Shown here: piece after piece, positions 40,415 through 48,749 of the stretch
Position numbering within the stretch: the first letter of the stretch is position 1
Layout: each line of letters opens with the position of its first letter
Assembly: GCA_046351235.1 (NCBI GenBank)
Contig: JAXLYV010000011.1
Coordinates: forward strand, 1 to 64,000
Length of the DNA: 64,000 nt
Source of the DNA: JBBSAT01 sp046351235
GTDB taxonomy: Bacteria; Myxococcota_A; Polyangia; Polyangiales; Sandaracinaceae
Reading direction: 5' to 3'
Translations under genes and position numbers: made by a program
Notes under the pieces: model-generated
Told to the model about the DNA's origin: nothing
The model's database searches: none
Seen by the model: only the letters and a program-made list of their open reading frames with translations

Positions 40415-43137
40415 CGCTCTCCTGTGAAGAGGTCCGCGCGCGGATCGTGGACGAGGACGACGCCGCCGAGCTGCGCGCGCACGTGGACGGCTGCCTGGAG
40501 TGCCGCTCGGTGCTCGCCGCGCTCGAGGAGGTCGACGGAACGCTGGCCGCGCTCGGGCCGCTCGACGCGCCCGACGCGCTCGTCGACAAGACGCTCGCCG
40601 CCGTGCGAGCCGAGAGCCCCGAGACGACGGCGGCCACGTTCGCGGCGCCGCCGGCGAAAGAGGAGCGGCAAGAGAAGCCGCGCGAGGACGTCGAGGCGCC
40701 CTCGCTCCTCGCTGCCGCGCTCGCCATGCTCGGCAGCGCGCTCGGAGCGCTCGTCACGGCGCCGGTCTTGCTCGTGCGCTGGCTGCTGGGTGTCGGCACG
40801 CCGCCGAGGCCGCCCTCCGCGTCGCGCGACGCCTCGAGCGGCGAGAGCGCGCCGCGCCGCTTCGGCCTGGGCCCTGCCTTCGCCATGGCGTCGTTGCTCG
40901 TGGTGGTCGGGCTGATGACGTGGCGCTCCTTCGGCGCCACGGTGAAGACGAAGATCCGCGGCGCGGACGAGGTCGTGAACGGCCTGCCCACGTCGGGCGA
41001 TGGCTGGCAGAGCCCGGCCGCGCCCATCGCGGCGAGCGCGCCGGAGGAGCGCGAGGACGTTCCGACGGCATCGGGCAGCTTCGGCCGTCGCGGCGGCCTC
41101 GACCACCACGAGCGCGGCGAGCTCGGCCCCATGGACCCCGCGACGTCGGCAGACCTCCTGGCGCTCGGCTACGCCGCCAGCCAACGCGGCCCGACGACCG
41201 GCGAGGGTCAGGTCGCCCTCGATGGCGACGACGAGATCGCCAACGGCGAGATCGCCAACGCCGAGGCCGACCGCGGGATCTATTGGCGCGACGAGTCGGG
41301 CGCCGACGATGGATCGCGGGCGCCGGTCGGCGCGACCGCGACGCTGCTGCCGCGAGCGGCCGACCAAGACCGCACGGTCGGCGACTTCGAGGAGCGGCCC
41401 GCTACGGCCCCGAGCGAGCCGATGCAGGGCCTCCGCGGACAGGCCATCGATGGGCTTCTCGAGGGCGCCCAGCGTCAGGGCCCGAGCGGCGTCGCCCTCG
41501 ACCAGAGCGAGATCGATGGGCGCTTCGCGTCCGACGACCTCCAGGCGCGCTTGACGTTGCAGGAGCGCCCACCGATCGCGGACGTGCCGGCCGCGTGGCT
41601 TGCCGCCCACGCCACGACGGGTCTCGCCTTCGCGCCCAGCGAGGGCTGGTGGTCCAACACGTACGTCCCCGGCGATGCGAGCCTGCGGATGCTCCACGCG
41701 CGTCTCGCGGCCTCGACCACGCCGCTCGCCGGGGGCGCGAGCGCTCTGGCGCTCGCCGAGAGCGCATCGCCCACCACCCCCGCCGTGGCCGCCCCGACCG
41801 ACCGCGCGATCGCGATCGGTGTGCACGCCGACACGGCCGCCATCGAAGGCCCGACGCGCGTTCGCGTCGAGATCGCCCTCCGCGCCATCGAGCAGGCGGC
41901 CGGCCGCCGCGGCGCACTGCGCATCGCGCTCGTCGTCGACGGCACGAGCGGCCTCGGCGAGCCCGAGACCGAGCACCTGCGCTCGCTCCTCGCGGCGCTC
42001 TCACGCTCGCTCACACCGCGCGACCGCGTGGTGCTCACGGCCGCGGGCCCGGCCGGAGGCACGCTCGTGCCGCTCGGCGTGCTGCGGCATGGCCAGGTCG
42101 AGGTCGCGCTGCGCCACCTCGCTTCGGCGAGCACGATCACCGGCGAGCAGATCCCGGTCTCGCTCTCGGACGCGCTCGCCTCGGGCCTCGAGGCCGTGAG
42201 CGCCGAGGACGACGGCGCCGGGCTCGCGCTCCTCGTCACGCCGAGCGGCGCGCACGATGCCTCGGTCGACCAGGCGCTGCACCTCGGCGCGGTCGCGGGT
42301 GTCCCCACGACCGCGATCGGCATCGGCACCGCAGCGAGCACCGCGAGCCTCGACGCGATCGCGCTCGCCGGGGAGGGCCGCCGCCGCCTCGTGCTCGGCG
42401 ACGACGACGCGGCGCGCGTGGTGCGCGAAGAGCTCGTGCAGGCCTCGCGCCTCGTCGCCCGCGCGCTTCGCGTTGGCCTGCGCCTCGCCGAGGGAGTGCA
42501 GCTCGTCGACATCGTCGGCTCGCACGCCCTCGACCAGGAAGAGACCCGCCGGACGCGCGAGAGCGAGCGCGCCATCGATCAGTCGCTCGCGCGCCGCCTC
42601 GGCATCGGCCAGGACCGCGACGACGACGACAGCGGCGTGCGCATCCTCGTGCCCTCGTTCTACGCGGGCGACTCGCACACGATCGTGCTCGACCTCCTCG
42701 TCGCGCGCCCCGGCCCCGTGCTCGACGTCGACGTGCGCTTCAAGGATCTCGTGCGGCTCGGCAACGGCACCGCGTCCTCCGCGCTCGCGCTCGAGGCAGG
42801 CACGGCGCCGCGCGGCCCGCACGAGCTGCGCGTGATCGCGAGCTGGCTCGGCCACGACACGGCGGCCGCGCTCGAAGAGGCGGCGGCCGACGTGGATCGC
42901 GGCGACGTCGCATCGGCCCGCGCGCGCCTCGTCGCCACGCGCACGCTGGTCGACCAAGCCCGCGCCGAGGTCCCGGGTCTGTCGGGGGTCGCGTCCACGA
43001 CGACCGATCGGGCGCTCCTCGACCGCTTCGTCGTCGCGCTCGACGGCGCGACCGATCGCCCGATCGTCGCGGCCTCGCTCCACTACGCGGCCGCGCGCCG
43101 CCAGCTCGTTCCCCAGCTCCAGGCCTCGACTCCGTAA
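40411..43137 (+). CDS. Zinc-finger anti-sigma factor fused to VWA domain, 908 aa
   Basis: The N-terminus MTLSCEEVRARIVDEDDAAELRAHVDGCLECRSVLAAL has the HxxxCxxC zinc-binding anti-sigma (ZAS) signature that holds ECF factors. Two hydrophobic segments follow (ALAMLGSALGALVTAPVLLV; PAFAMASLLVVVGLMTW), then ~270 residues of low-complexity sequence, and a YfbK-like von Willebrand A region (residues ~500-680) starting ALRIALVVDGTSGLGEP, where DGTSG replaces the canonical DxSxS MIDAS. The rest resembles the VWA-associated C-terminal region. A periplasmic VWA sensor joined to a cytoplasmic anti-sigma domain would link an external partner to sigma release. Confidence 0.88.
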   Translation: MTLSCEEVRARIVDEDDAAELRAHVDGCLECRSVLAALEEVDGTLAALGPLDAPDALVDKTLAAVRAESPETTAATFAAPPAKEERQEKPREDVEAPSLLAAALAMLGSALGALVTAPVLLVRWLLGVGTPPRPPSASRDASSGESAPRRFGLGPAFAMASLLVVVGLMTWRSFGATVKTKIRGADEVVNGLPTSGDGWQSPAAPIAASAPEEREDVPTASGSFGRRGGLDHHERGELGPMDPATSADLLALGYAASQRGPTTGEGQVALDGDDEIANGEIANAEADRGIYWRDESGADDGSRAPVGATATLLPRAADQDRTVGDFEERPATAPSEPMQGLRGQAIDGLLEGAQRQGPSGVALDQSEIDGRFASDDLQARLTLQERPPIADVPAAWLAAHATTGLAFAPSEGWWSNTYVPGDASLRMLHARLAASTTPLAGGASALALAESASPTTPAVAAPTDRAIAIGVHADTAAIEGPTRVRVEIALRAIEQAAGRRGALRIALVVDGTSGLGEPETEHLRSLLAALSRSLTPRDRVVLTAAGPAGGTLVPLGVLRHGQVEVALRHLASASTITGEQIPVSLSDALASGLEAVSAEDDGAGLALLVTPSGAHDASVDQALHLGAVAGVPTTAIGIGTAASTASLDAIALAGEGRRRLVLGDDDAARVVREELVQASRLVARALRVGLRLAEGVQLVDIVGSHALDQEETRRTRESERAIDQSLARRLGIGQDRDDDDSGVRILVPSFYAGDSHTIVLDLLVARPGPVLDVDVRFKDLVRLGNGTASSALALEAGTAPRGPHELRVIASWLGHDTAAALEEAAADVDRGDVASARARLVATRTLVDQARAEVPGLSGVASTTTDRALLDRFVVALDGATDRPIVAASLHYAAARRQLVPQLQASTP

Positions 43138-43154
43138 CCCAGGAGAAGCGAACC

Positions 43155-46100
43155 ATGATCCGAGACACGACGCGGGCCCGACGGGCCCTCGCGATGGCGT
43201 TCTGCGTCCTCGCGATCCCTTCTCTCTCGTTCCCTTCTCCGGCCCTCGCGCAGTCGCAGGCCAGCGTGCAGGTGCCGCTCGACGAGTGGCAGCGCCTCAC
43301 CGGCAGTCACGCGCACACCGTCCCGCCCGCCTCGCTCGGCGTCGCCAACGTGACGGTCGACGTGCACGAAGAAGGCGGCCGTGTCGTGGCGACCGCCACC
43401 GCGCAGCTCACCGTGCGCGCCTCGGCCGAGGGCGCGGCGGCGATCCTCTTGCCGCCCGGCACCGCGATCGATGCGGCGACCGTCGATGGCCAGGAGATCG
43501 CGCTCGTGAGCGTCGACGGCGGCCTCGCGTGGATCGCCGAGAGCGCCGGCGCGCACCGCGTCTCGCTCACGTACCAGATCGAGGGCGGCCACGCGGAGCA
43601 AGGGGCGTCCGTCGCGCTGCCGCTCCCGCCCGCGCCCTCGGTGCACGTGCACGCGACGCTGCCGCCGGAGGCGAGCGATGCCGCGATGGTGCCAGCCGTC
43701 GGCGTGCGCAGCTCGCGCGCCGGCGACGGAACGACGATCGATGCGACCGTCCCGGGCGGCGGCGCGACGCAGCTCGCGTGGCGCGCGCTCGGCGCGAGCG
43801 AGATCGCCGCCCCGAGCCGCGCGACGTACCACGGCGTGCTCTCGCTCGCGGGGACGAGCGAAGACGCCGTGCGCTTCGACGTCGCCCTCGACGTCGACCT
43901 CGGCTCCGACGCGCCCGTGCCGATCACGCTCTTCCCGATCGACGTGGCGCTCGGCAGCGTCACCGTCGACGGCGACGACGCGCCCATCCGCGTGATCGAC
44001 GGCCACTTCGCCGCGATCGTCGCCGGCCACGGTCGCCACGCCGTCCACGCGAGCATCGAGATCCCGATCGACGTCTCCACGGGCCTTCCGAGCGCCGACA
44101 TCGCGATCCCCGAGGTGCCCGTCTCTCGCTTCGAGATCGAGCTGCCCGAGGGCAAGGACCTACGCGTCTCGCCGACCGTCGCCGTCTCGCACCAGGCGAG
44201 TGGCGCACGCACGGGCCACGCCACGACGCTCGCGGTCTTCCACGTACCGCTCACGGATCGCGTGCACCTCGAGTGGCCGGAAGCGCTGCCCGACGCAGCC
44301 GGCGCGAGCGAGCCCGGCGAGGTCGAGGTGCGGGCGAGCGCGACCCTCGTGCACGTGCTCCGCGCGGAAGAGGGCCTGCTCCGTGGCCGCGTGCACGCGT
44401 CGTGGGACGTGGCGCACGGCGCGACGAGCCGCTTCGAGCTCTCGGTACCGCCCGGCGTCGACGTGAGCACGGTGAACGTCGACGTCGCGACCGTCGCCGA
44501 CTGGCGCGTGAGCGAGGGGCACGGCGCGGACGCGCGCACGCTCTCGGTGTTCCTCGACCGCGAGGTCTCGGGTGCCGTGGAGATGACGATCGACTTCGAC
44601 GTCCTGCGCACGGAGAGCCCCACGGCCGAGCCGGTGCCCTTCGACGTGCCGCTGCTCTCGGCGAGCGGCGTGTGGCGCCAGACGGGCATGCTCGCGATGC
44701 TCGCGACGCACGACCTCGTGCTCGAGCCCACGGAGACGGGCGAGGCCGCGCGCGTCGGCGAGAACCAGCTCCCGGCGAGCGTCCGCGCCGAGATCGACCA
44801 GACGATCGCCCACGTGTTCCGCTGGACCGCCGCGTCGACGGAGAGCGGCGCGCCGCACGTCGCCGCCACGATCCACCCGCGGCCCCACGAGGAGGGCCGC
44901 TTCGATGCGCGCGTCGACACGCTCGTCACGCTGGGCGACGTCACCACGACCGCGAGCGCGGCGTTCGACGTGCACGTGAAGTCGGGCTCCCTCACCGAGC
45001 TCTCCATCGCGCTCCCGGAAGGCGCGAGCCTGCTCGAGGTGTCGGCGCCCTCGCTCCGCGAGCACCGCGTCGAGGACGCGGACGGTCACGCGCGCGTGCA
45101 CCTCTTCTTCACGCAGGAGATGGAGGGCGACGTGCGCGTCGAGCTGCGCTGGGAGCGCATGGGCGCCGCGGGCGAGACCGACGTCGCCGCGCCGATGGCG
45201 CACCTCGAGGGCGCCGACGTGGAGCAGGGCCGCGTGGCCATCGAGGCGACCGCCGCCGTCGAGGTCTCGGCACGCGAGGCCACGGGCCTGTCGCCGATGG
45301 ACGTGGGCGATCTGCCGGAGGACCTGGTGCTCCGCAGCGCGAGCCCGATCCTGCTCGCCTTCCGCTACGCGCACGCGACGCCGGCCCCGACGCTCGCGCT
45401 CGCCGTGGCGCGCCATGCCGAGGTGACGCTGCGCGACGCGTCCATCGACGAGGCCCGCTACCAGACGCTCGTCACGGGCGAAGGCCTCGCCGTCACGACC
45501 GTGCAGTGGACGGTCCGCAACCTGGGCCTGCAGTTCCTCCGCATCGCGCTGCCGCCCGGCGCCGAGGTGTGGACGGCGCGCGTGAACGGGCGCACCGAGA
45601 CGCCCGCGCTCGCCAGCGAAGAGGGCGCCGAGCGCCCCGAGATCCTCGTCACCGTGCCGCGCTCGGCCGATCCGTTCCTGGTCGAGCTCACGATCGCGAC
45701 GCCGGTCTCGCGCGTCGGTCTGCTCGGCCGCCTCGAGGTGGAGCTGCCGCGCCCCGACCTGCTCGTCTCGCACGCGAGCTGGGAAGTGAACCTGCCCGCC
45801 GATGCGCGCTGGTCGGAGCCGCGCAGCGACCTCGCGCTCTCCGATCGTGGCCTGTATGCGGCGACGCCGGGCGCCTACGACGCGTTCACCGCGAGCGGCG
45901 CCGGCCCCGTGATCCGCATCCCGAGCGAGACGATGCGCTTCGTGTTCGACGACGTGCTCGTGGGCGAGAGCGGCGCGACCGTGAGCGCTTCGTTCCCGTA
46001 CGCGTCCGGCTGGGGCATCGCGATCGGCTGGCTGCTCGGCCTGCTCGGCGCGATCGGCGCGTGGCTCGGCGTGCTCGGGCTCGTGATGGCGCGCTCGAGC

Positions 46101-46448
46101 GCGGTCGTGGTGCCCGAGGGAGGCCCGTTCGAGCTCGCGACCTATCGCTTCGCGAACGCCGCACGCCACGTCGCCGTCACGCGCCGCGGCGTGAGCACGC
46201 TCGGCGGCATCGCCCTCGCGGGCCTCGCGCTCGTCTTCTTCGCCGTCGCGTGGCTCGGCGCGAGCCCCTTCGCGCCGCTCGCGCTCAGCGTCGCGATCCT
46301 GATCGGCCTCGCCATCGCGATGCGCAAGCGCATCCTCGCGCGCCTCGACGCGCTCCGCGGCCGCGTCGCTCCGCCGCTCGTCACCCCGCCGCCCGCATTC
46401 GTGCCCGCGCCGGCCCCCACCGCGAGCGACGAGCCGCCCGCGGGTTGA
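43155..46448 (+). CDS. Exported multi-domain membrane-anchored protein of the sigma operon, 1,097 aa
   Basis: ATG with GGAG upstream, 17 nt after the anti-sigma/VWA gene. Signal peptide ends ALAQSQ. The body consists of repeated beta-sandwich-like modules, each with an LPPG-type turn and a 'V.G.....' strand: ILLPPGTAIDAATVDGQEI, LFPIDVALGSVTVDGDDA, ALPEGASLLEVSAP, ALPPGAEVWTARVNGR. Two membrane regions follow (residues ~953-980 and ~1015-1055), then a short cytoplasmic Pro-rich tail. No family was recognised. As the third gene of the operon it is the natural partner or signal source for the VWA domain. Confidence 0.87.
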   Translation: MIRDTTRARRALAMAFCVLAIPSLSFPSPALAQSQASVQVPLDEWQRLTGSHAHTVPPASLGVANVTVDVHEEGGRVVATATAQLTVRASAEGAAAILLPPGTAIDAATVDGQEIALVSVDGGLAWIAESAGAHRVSLTYQIEGGHAEQGASVALPLPPAPSVHVHATLPPEASDAAMVPAVGVRSSRAGDGTTIDATVPGGGATQLAWRALGASEIAAPSRATYHGVLSLAGTSEDAVRFDVALDVDLGSDAPVPITLFPIDVALGSVTVDGDDAPIRVIDGHFAAIVAGHGRHAVHASIEIPIDVSTGLPSADIAIPEVPVSRFEIELPEGKDLRVSPTVAVSHQASGARTGHATTLAVFHVPLTDRVHLEWPEALPDAAGASEPGEVEVRASATLVHVLRAEEGLLRGRVHASWDVAHGATSRFELSVPPGVDVSTVNVDVATVADWRVSEGHGADARTLSVFLDREVSGAVEMTIDFDVLRTESPTAEPVPFDVPLLSASGVWRQTGMLAMLATHDLVLEPTETGEAARVGENQLPASVRAEIDQTIAHVFRWTAASTESGAPHVAATIHPRPHEEGRFDARVDTLVTLGDVTTTASAAFDVHVKSGSLTELSIALPEGASLLEVSAPSLREHRVEDADGHARVHLFFTQEMEGDVRVELRWERMGAAGETDVAAPMAHLEGADVEQGRVAIEATAAVEVSAREATGLSPMDVGDLPEDLVLRSASPILLAFRYAHATPAPTLALAVARHAEVTLRDASIDEARYQTLVTGEGLAVTTVQWTVRNLGLQFLRIALPPGAEVWTARVNGRTETPALASEEGAERPEILVTVPRSADPFLVELTIATPVSRVGLLGRLEVELPRPDLLVSHASWEVNLPADARWSEPRSDLALSDRGLYAATPGAYDAFTASGAGPVIRIPSETMRFVFDDVLVGESGATVSASFPYASGWGIAIGWLLGLLGAIGAWLGVLGLVMARSSAVVVPEGGPFELATYRFANAARHVAVTRRGVSTLGGIALAGLALVFFAVAWLGASPFAPLALSVAILIGLAIAMRKRILARLDALRGRVAPPLVTPPPAFVPAPAPTASDEPPAG

Positions 46449-46661
46449 TTCCGAGCTGGGCGCCTCCCCCGTCGGCGCGACGAGGGAGCCCGGCGCTCAT
46501 TCGTCGATCGCCGAGGACGCCCAACCGACGAGCAAGAGCGTCAGCGCCGCGCTGCGCATGCCTCATCGTAGCCCCGCGTCGCGCCTCCGCGCGACCCGCG
46601 TGATCCGAAGCCTCGCCTCGCTCGTAGTGTGGCGTCGAGACGTTCTGCGAGAGGAGCACGC

Positions 46662-47699
46662 ATGCGCTACGGGGCCGCTGCCGACAGTCCGCCCGAGTGG
46701 ATCGCCTTCAAGATGGGCCTCGTGCCGCTGCCCATCCTCGACACGGTGATCGGGCCCATCCAGGCGCGGGCGTTCATCGCGTCGGAGCGGCTCGGGCTCT
46801 TCGAGGCGCTCGCCGATGGGCCGCAGCGCGCCGAGGACCTCGCGCGCGCGCGCGGGCTCGACCCGGAGTGCACGGCGCTCGTGCTGCGCGTGGTCCGCGC
46901 GATGGGATACGTCGAGCTCTCGGGCGGGCGGTTCTCGCTCAGCAAGCTCGGAGAGGCCCACTTCGGCAAGACCGCGCGCGAGCCCTACCGCGCGTTCGTC
47001 GAGTACGGCCTGCCGCAGTGGGAGATGGTGGCTCGTCTCGAAGACGTCATGAAGTCGGGAGCCGGCATCGACTTCCACGACCACCACACGAAGGACGAGT
47101 GGGACAGCTATCAGCGCGCGATGGTGGAGAACGCACGGGGCTTCGGCTGGTTCGTCGCCAAGCATCTCCCCGTCCCGACGGGCGCCACGACGTGCCTCGA
47201 CATCGCGGGCGCGCACGGCCTGGTCGGCGCGCTCGTCTGCCGCGCCCACCCCGGGCTGCGCTCCACCGTCCTCGATCGCGCCGAGGCGCTCCCGCGCGCG
47301 CGCCAGATCGCCGAGAGCCTCGGCCACACCGACGTCGTGGGCTTTCGGGAGGCCGATCTCCGCACCGACGACTTCGGTCGCGACGTCGACGTCGCGCTCC
47401 TCTGCAACATCCTCCATCACTTCCCGGCATCCGAGAACGTGGCCATCCTGAAGCGGCTGAAGAAGGCGATGAAGCCGGGCGGCAGCGTCGGCATCTTCGA
47501 CATCGAGACGCCCTCGGACGATGCGACGCCGGACGCCGCAGGAGACGCGTTCGCGCTCTACTTCCGCATCACCTCGACCTCGACCTGCTTCCGCGGCGAC
47601 GACTACGTCACCTGGCTCCGCGAGGCGGGCTTCGCGGACGCGAAGGTGATCCGCAGCGTGAAGATGCCCTCGCGCATGCTCGTCGTCGGGAAGGCGTGA
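46662..47699 (+). CDS. O-methyltransferase-like SAM-dependent enzyme, 345 aa
   Basis: N-terminal dimerisation helices with winged-helix character (IQARAFIASERLGLFEALADGPQRAEDLARARGLD..CTALVLRVVRAMGYVEL) followed by a Rossmann-type SAM domain: CLDIAGAHGLVGALVCRAHP, LDRAEALP, FREADLRTDDFG, VALLCNILHHF and AMKPGGSVGIFDIE. This is the Methyltransf_2 class (hydroxyneurosporene/O-demethylpuromycin types). GAGGAG precedes the ATG. It stands alone, so the substrate is unknown. Confidence 0.9.
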   Translation: MRYGAAADSPPEWIAFKMGLVPLPILDTVIGPIQARAFIASERLGLFEALADGPQRAEDLARARGLDPECTALVLRVVRAMGYVELSGGRFSLSKLGEAHFGKTAREPYRAFVEYGLPQWEMVARLEDVMKSGAGIDFHDHHTKDEWDSYQRAMVENARGFGWFVAKHLPVPTGATTCLDIAGAHGLVGALVCRAHPGLRSTVLDRAEALPRARQIAESLGHTDVVGFREADLRTDDFGRDVDVALLCNILHHFPASENVAILKRLKKAMKPGGSVGIFDIETPSDDATPDAAGDAFALYFRITSTSTCFRGDDYVTWLREAGFADAKVIRSVKMPSRMLVVGKA

Positions 47700-47744
47700 G
47701 CGCAGCCGGCTCCCGTGCGCTCGTCGCCGCGCGTCGTCGCTGCG

Positions 47745-48638
47745 TCAGCGCGCCGCGAGCCCGGCCTTCACGAGACGCGCGAGCACGTCGTCGAAGCGCG
47801 AGGCCGGCACGCTGACGCGCGTGGGCATGCCGCCCTGGATCTCGAGCATCTTCAACAGATCGATCCCCGAGTCGAAGCGCGCCGCGAGCGTGATGGTCGT
47901 GTCGTCGTGCACGAGGGCCAGGCGCGCGCGCTCCTGGCCGAGCAGGAGGAGGATCGTCTTGTCGTACGTGAGCGAGTTGCCACGCACGTCGCAGAGCGCC
48001 GTGTCGCCGTGCAGCGCGTAGCGCTTGGCGAGCAGGCGCGCGTTGTCCTCCATCACGCGCACCGACTCGGCGATCGTCTCGAGCTCGCGGAAGAGCGTCG
48101 CGTCCTCGCCGCCGCTCGCGAAGTAGCGCACGACGAGGCCCTTGAGCGCGTCGTCGTGCATGCGGGCGCGTAGCGCGCGATCGATCACCTGGGCGCGCGG
48201 GCTCGGCGTGCCCATGCGCGTGTCGATCGCGCGCGCGTCGGCGTCGGCGCCCGGATAGGGCTCCACGCCGCCGCGGATCCACTTCGCCGCCGAGGCGAGC
48301 CCGTCGAAGTCGCCATGACAGACGATCGTGTCCACGACGCCGGCGCGCGCGACGAGCGCCTCGTCGATCATCTCGGGGCAGGCGCCGTGCTCGGCCTTCG
48401 TCGCGAGCACGAAGCGCGGGTCCTTCTTGTACTCGGCGTGCAGCGCGTGATCGTGGTGGTCGACCCACATCGCCAGGCGCGCGCCGAGGCCATCGATGAG
48501 CTTCTTGGTGACCTTCTCGAAGCTGGTCCCCGTGCCCTCCGCGGCGAACGCGATGTCGAGCACCACGACGCGCCCCTCGAGCTCGCTCGCGCGGGGCAGC
48601 TTGCGGGGCGTCGCGAAGTCGAGCCGAGGAAAACGCAT
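47745..48638 (-). CDS. DHH-superfamily phosphoesterase-like protein, 297 aa
   Basis: Motifs of the DHH family are visible: VVLDIAFAAEG, VDHHDH (WVDHHDHALH) and a DxD-like segment CHGDFDGLASAAKW that corresponds to motif IV. These bind Mn2+ in RecJ/NrnA-type exonucleases and in diadenylate phosphodiesterases. The usual C-terminal DHHA1 domain is not obvious. A role in degrading short oligonucleotides or cyclic dinucleotides is possible. Divergent from the 743-residue membrane protein gene. Confidence 0.82.
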   Translation of the reverse strand: MRFPRLDFATPRKLPRASELEGRVVVLDIAFAAEGTGTSFEKVTKKLIDGLGARLAMWVDHHDHALHAEYKKDPRFVLATKAEHGACPEMIDEALVARAGVVDTIVCHGDFDGLASAAKWIRGGVEPYPGADADARAIDTRMGTPSPRAQVIDRALRARMHDDALKGLVVRYFASGGEDATLFRELETIAESVRVMEDNARLLAKRYALHGDTALCDVRGNSLTYDKTILLLLGQERARLALVHDDTTITLAARFDSGIDLLKMLEIQGGMPTRVSVPASRFDDVLARLVKAGLAAR

Positions 48639-48749
48639 GGCCGCTCAATGTCGGCTGGCGAGGCGCATCGCGCAAGGTGTTGCACACCCGACCTGAGCGC
48701 GTGCGCCCCAGGGCATCCGTGATATGCGTGCGTCGCTAAGGGGAGAAAA

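Noticed and set aside
46497..46559. Tiny minus-strand frame MRSAALTLLLVGWASSAIDE
   Set aside because: Looks like a bare signal peptide of 20 residues with no mature part; could be a relic of a lost secreted gene, but too short to support.
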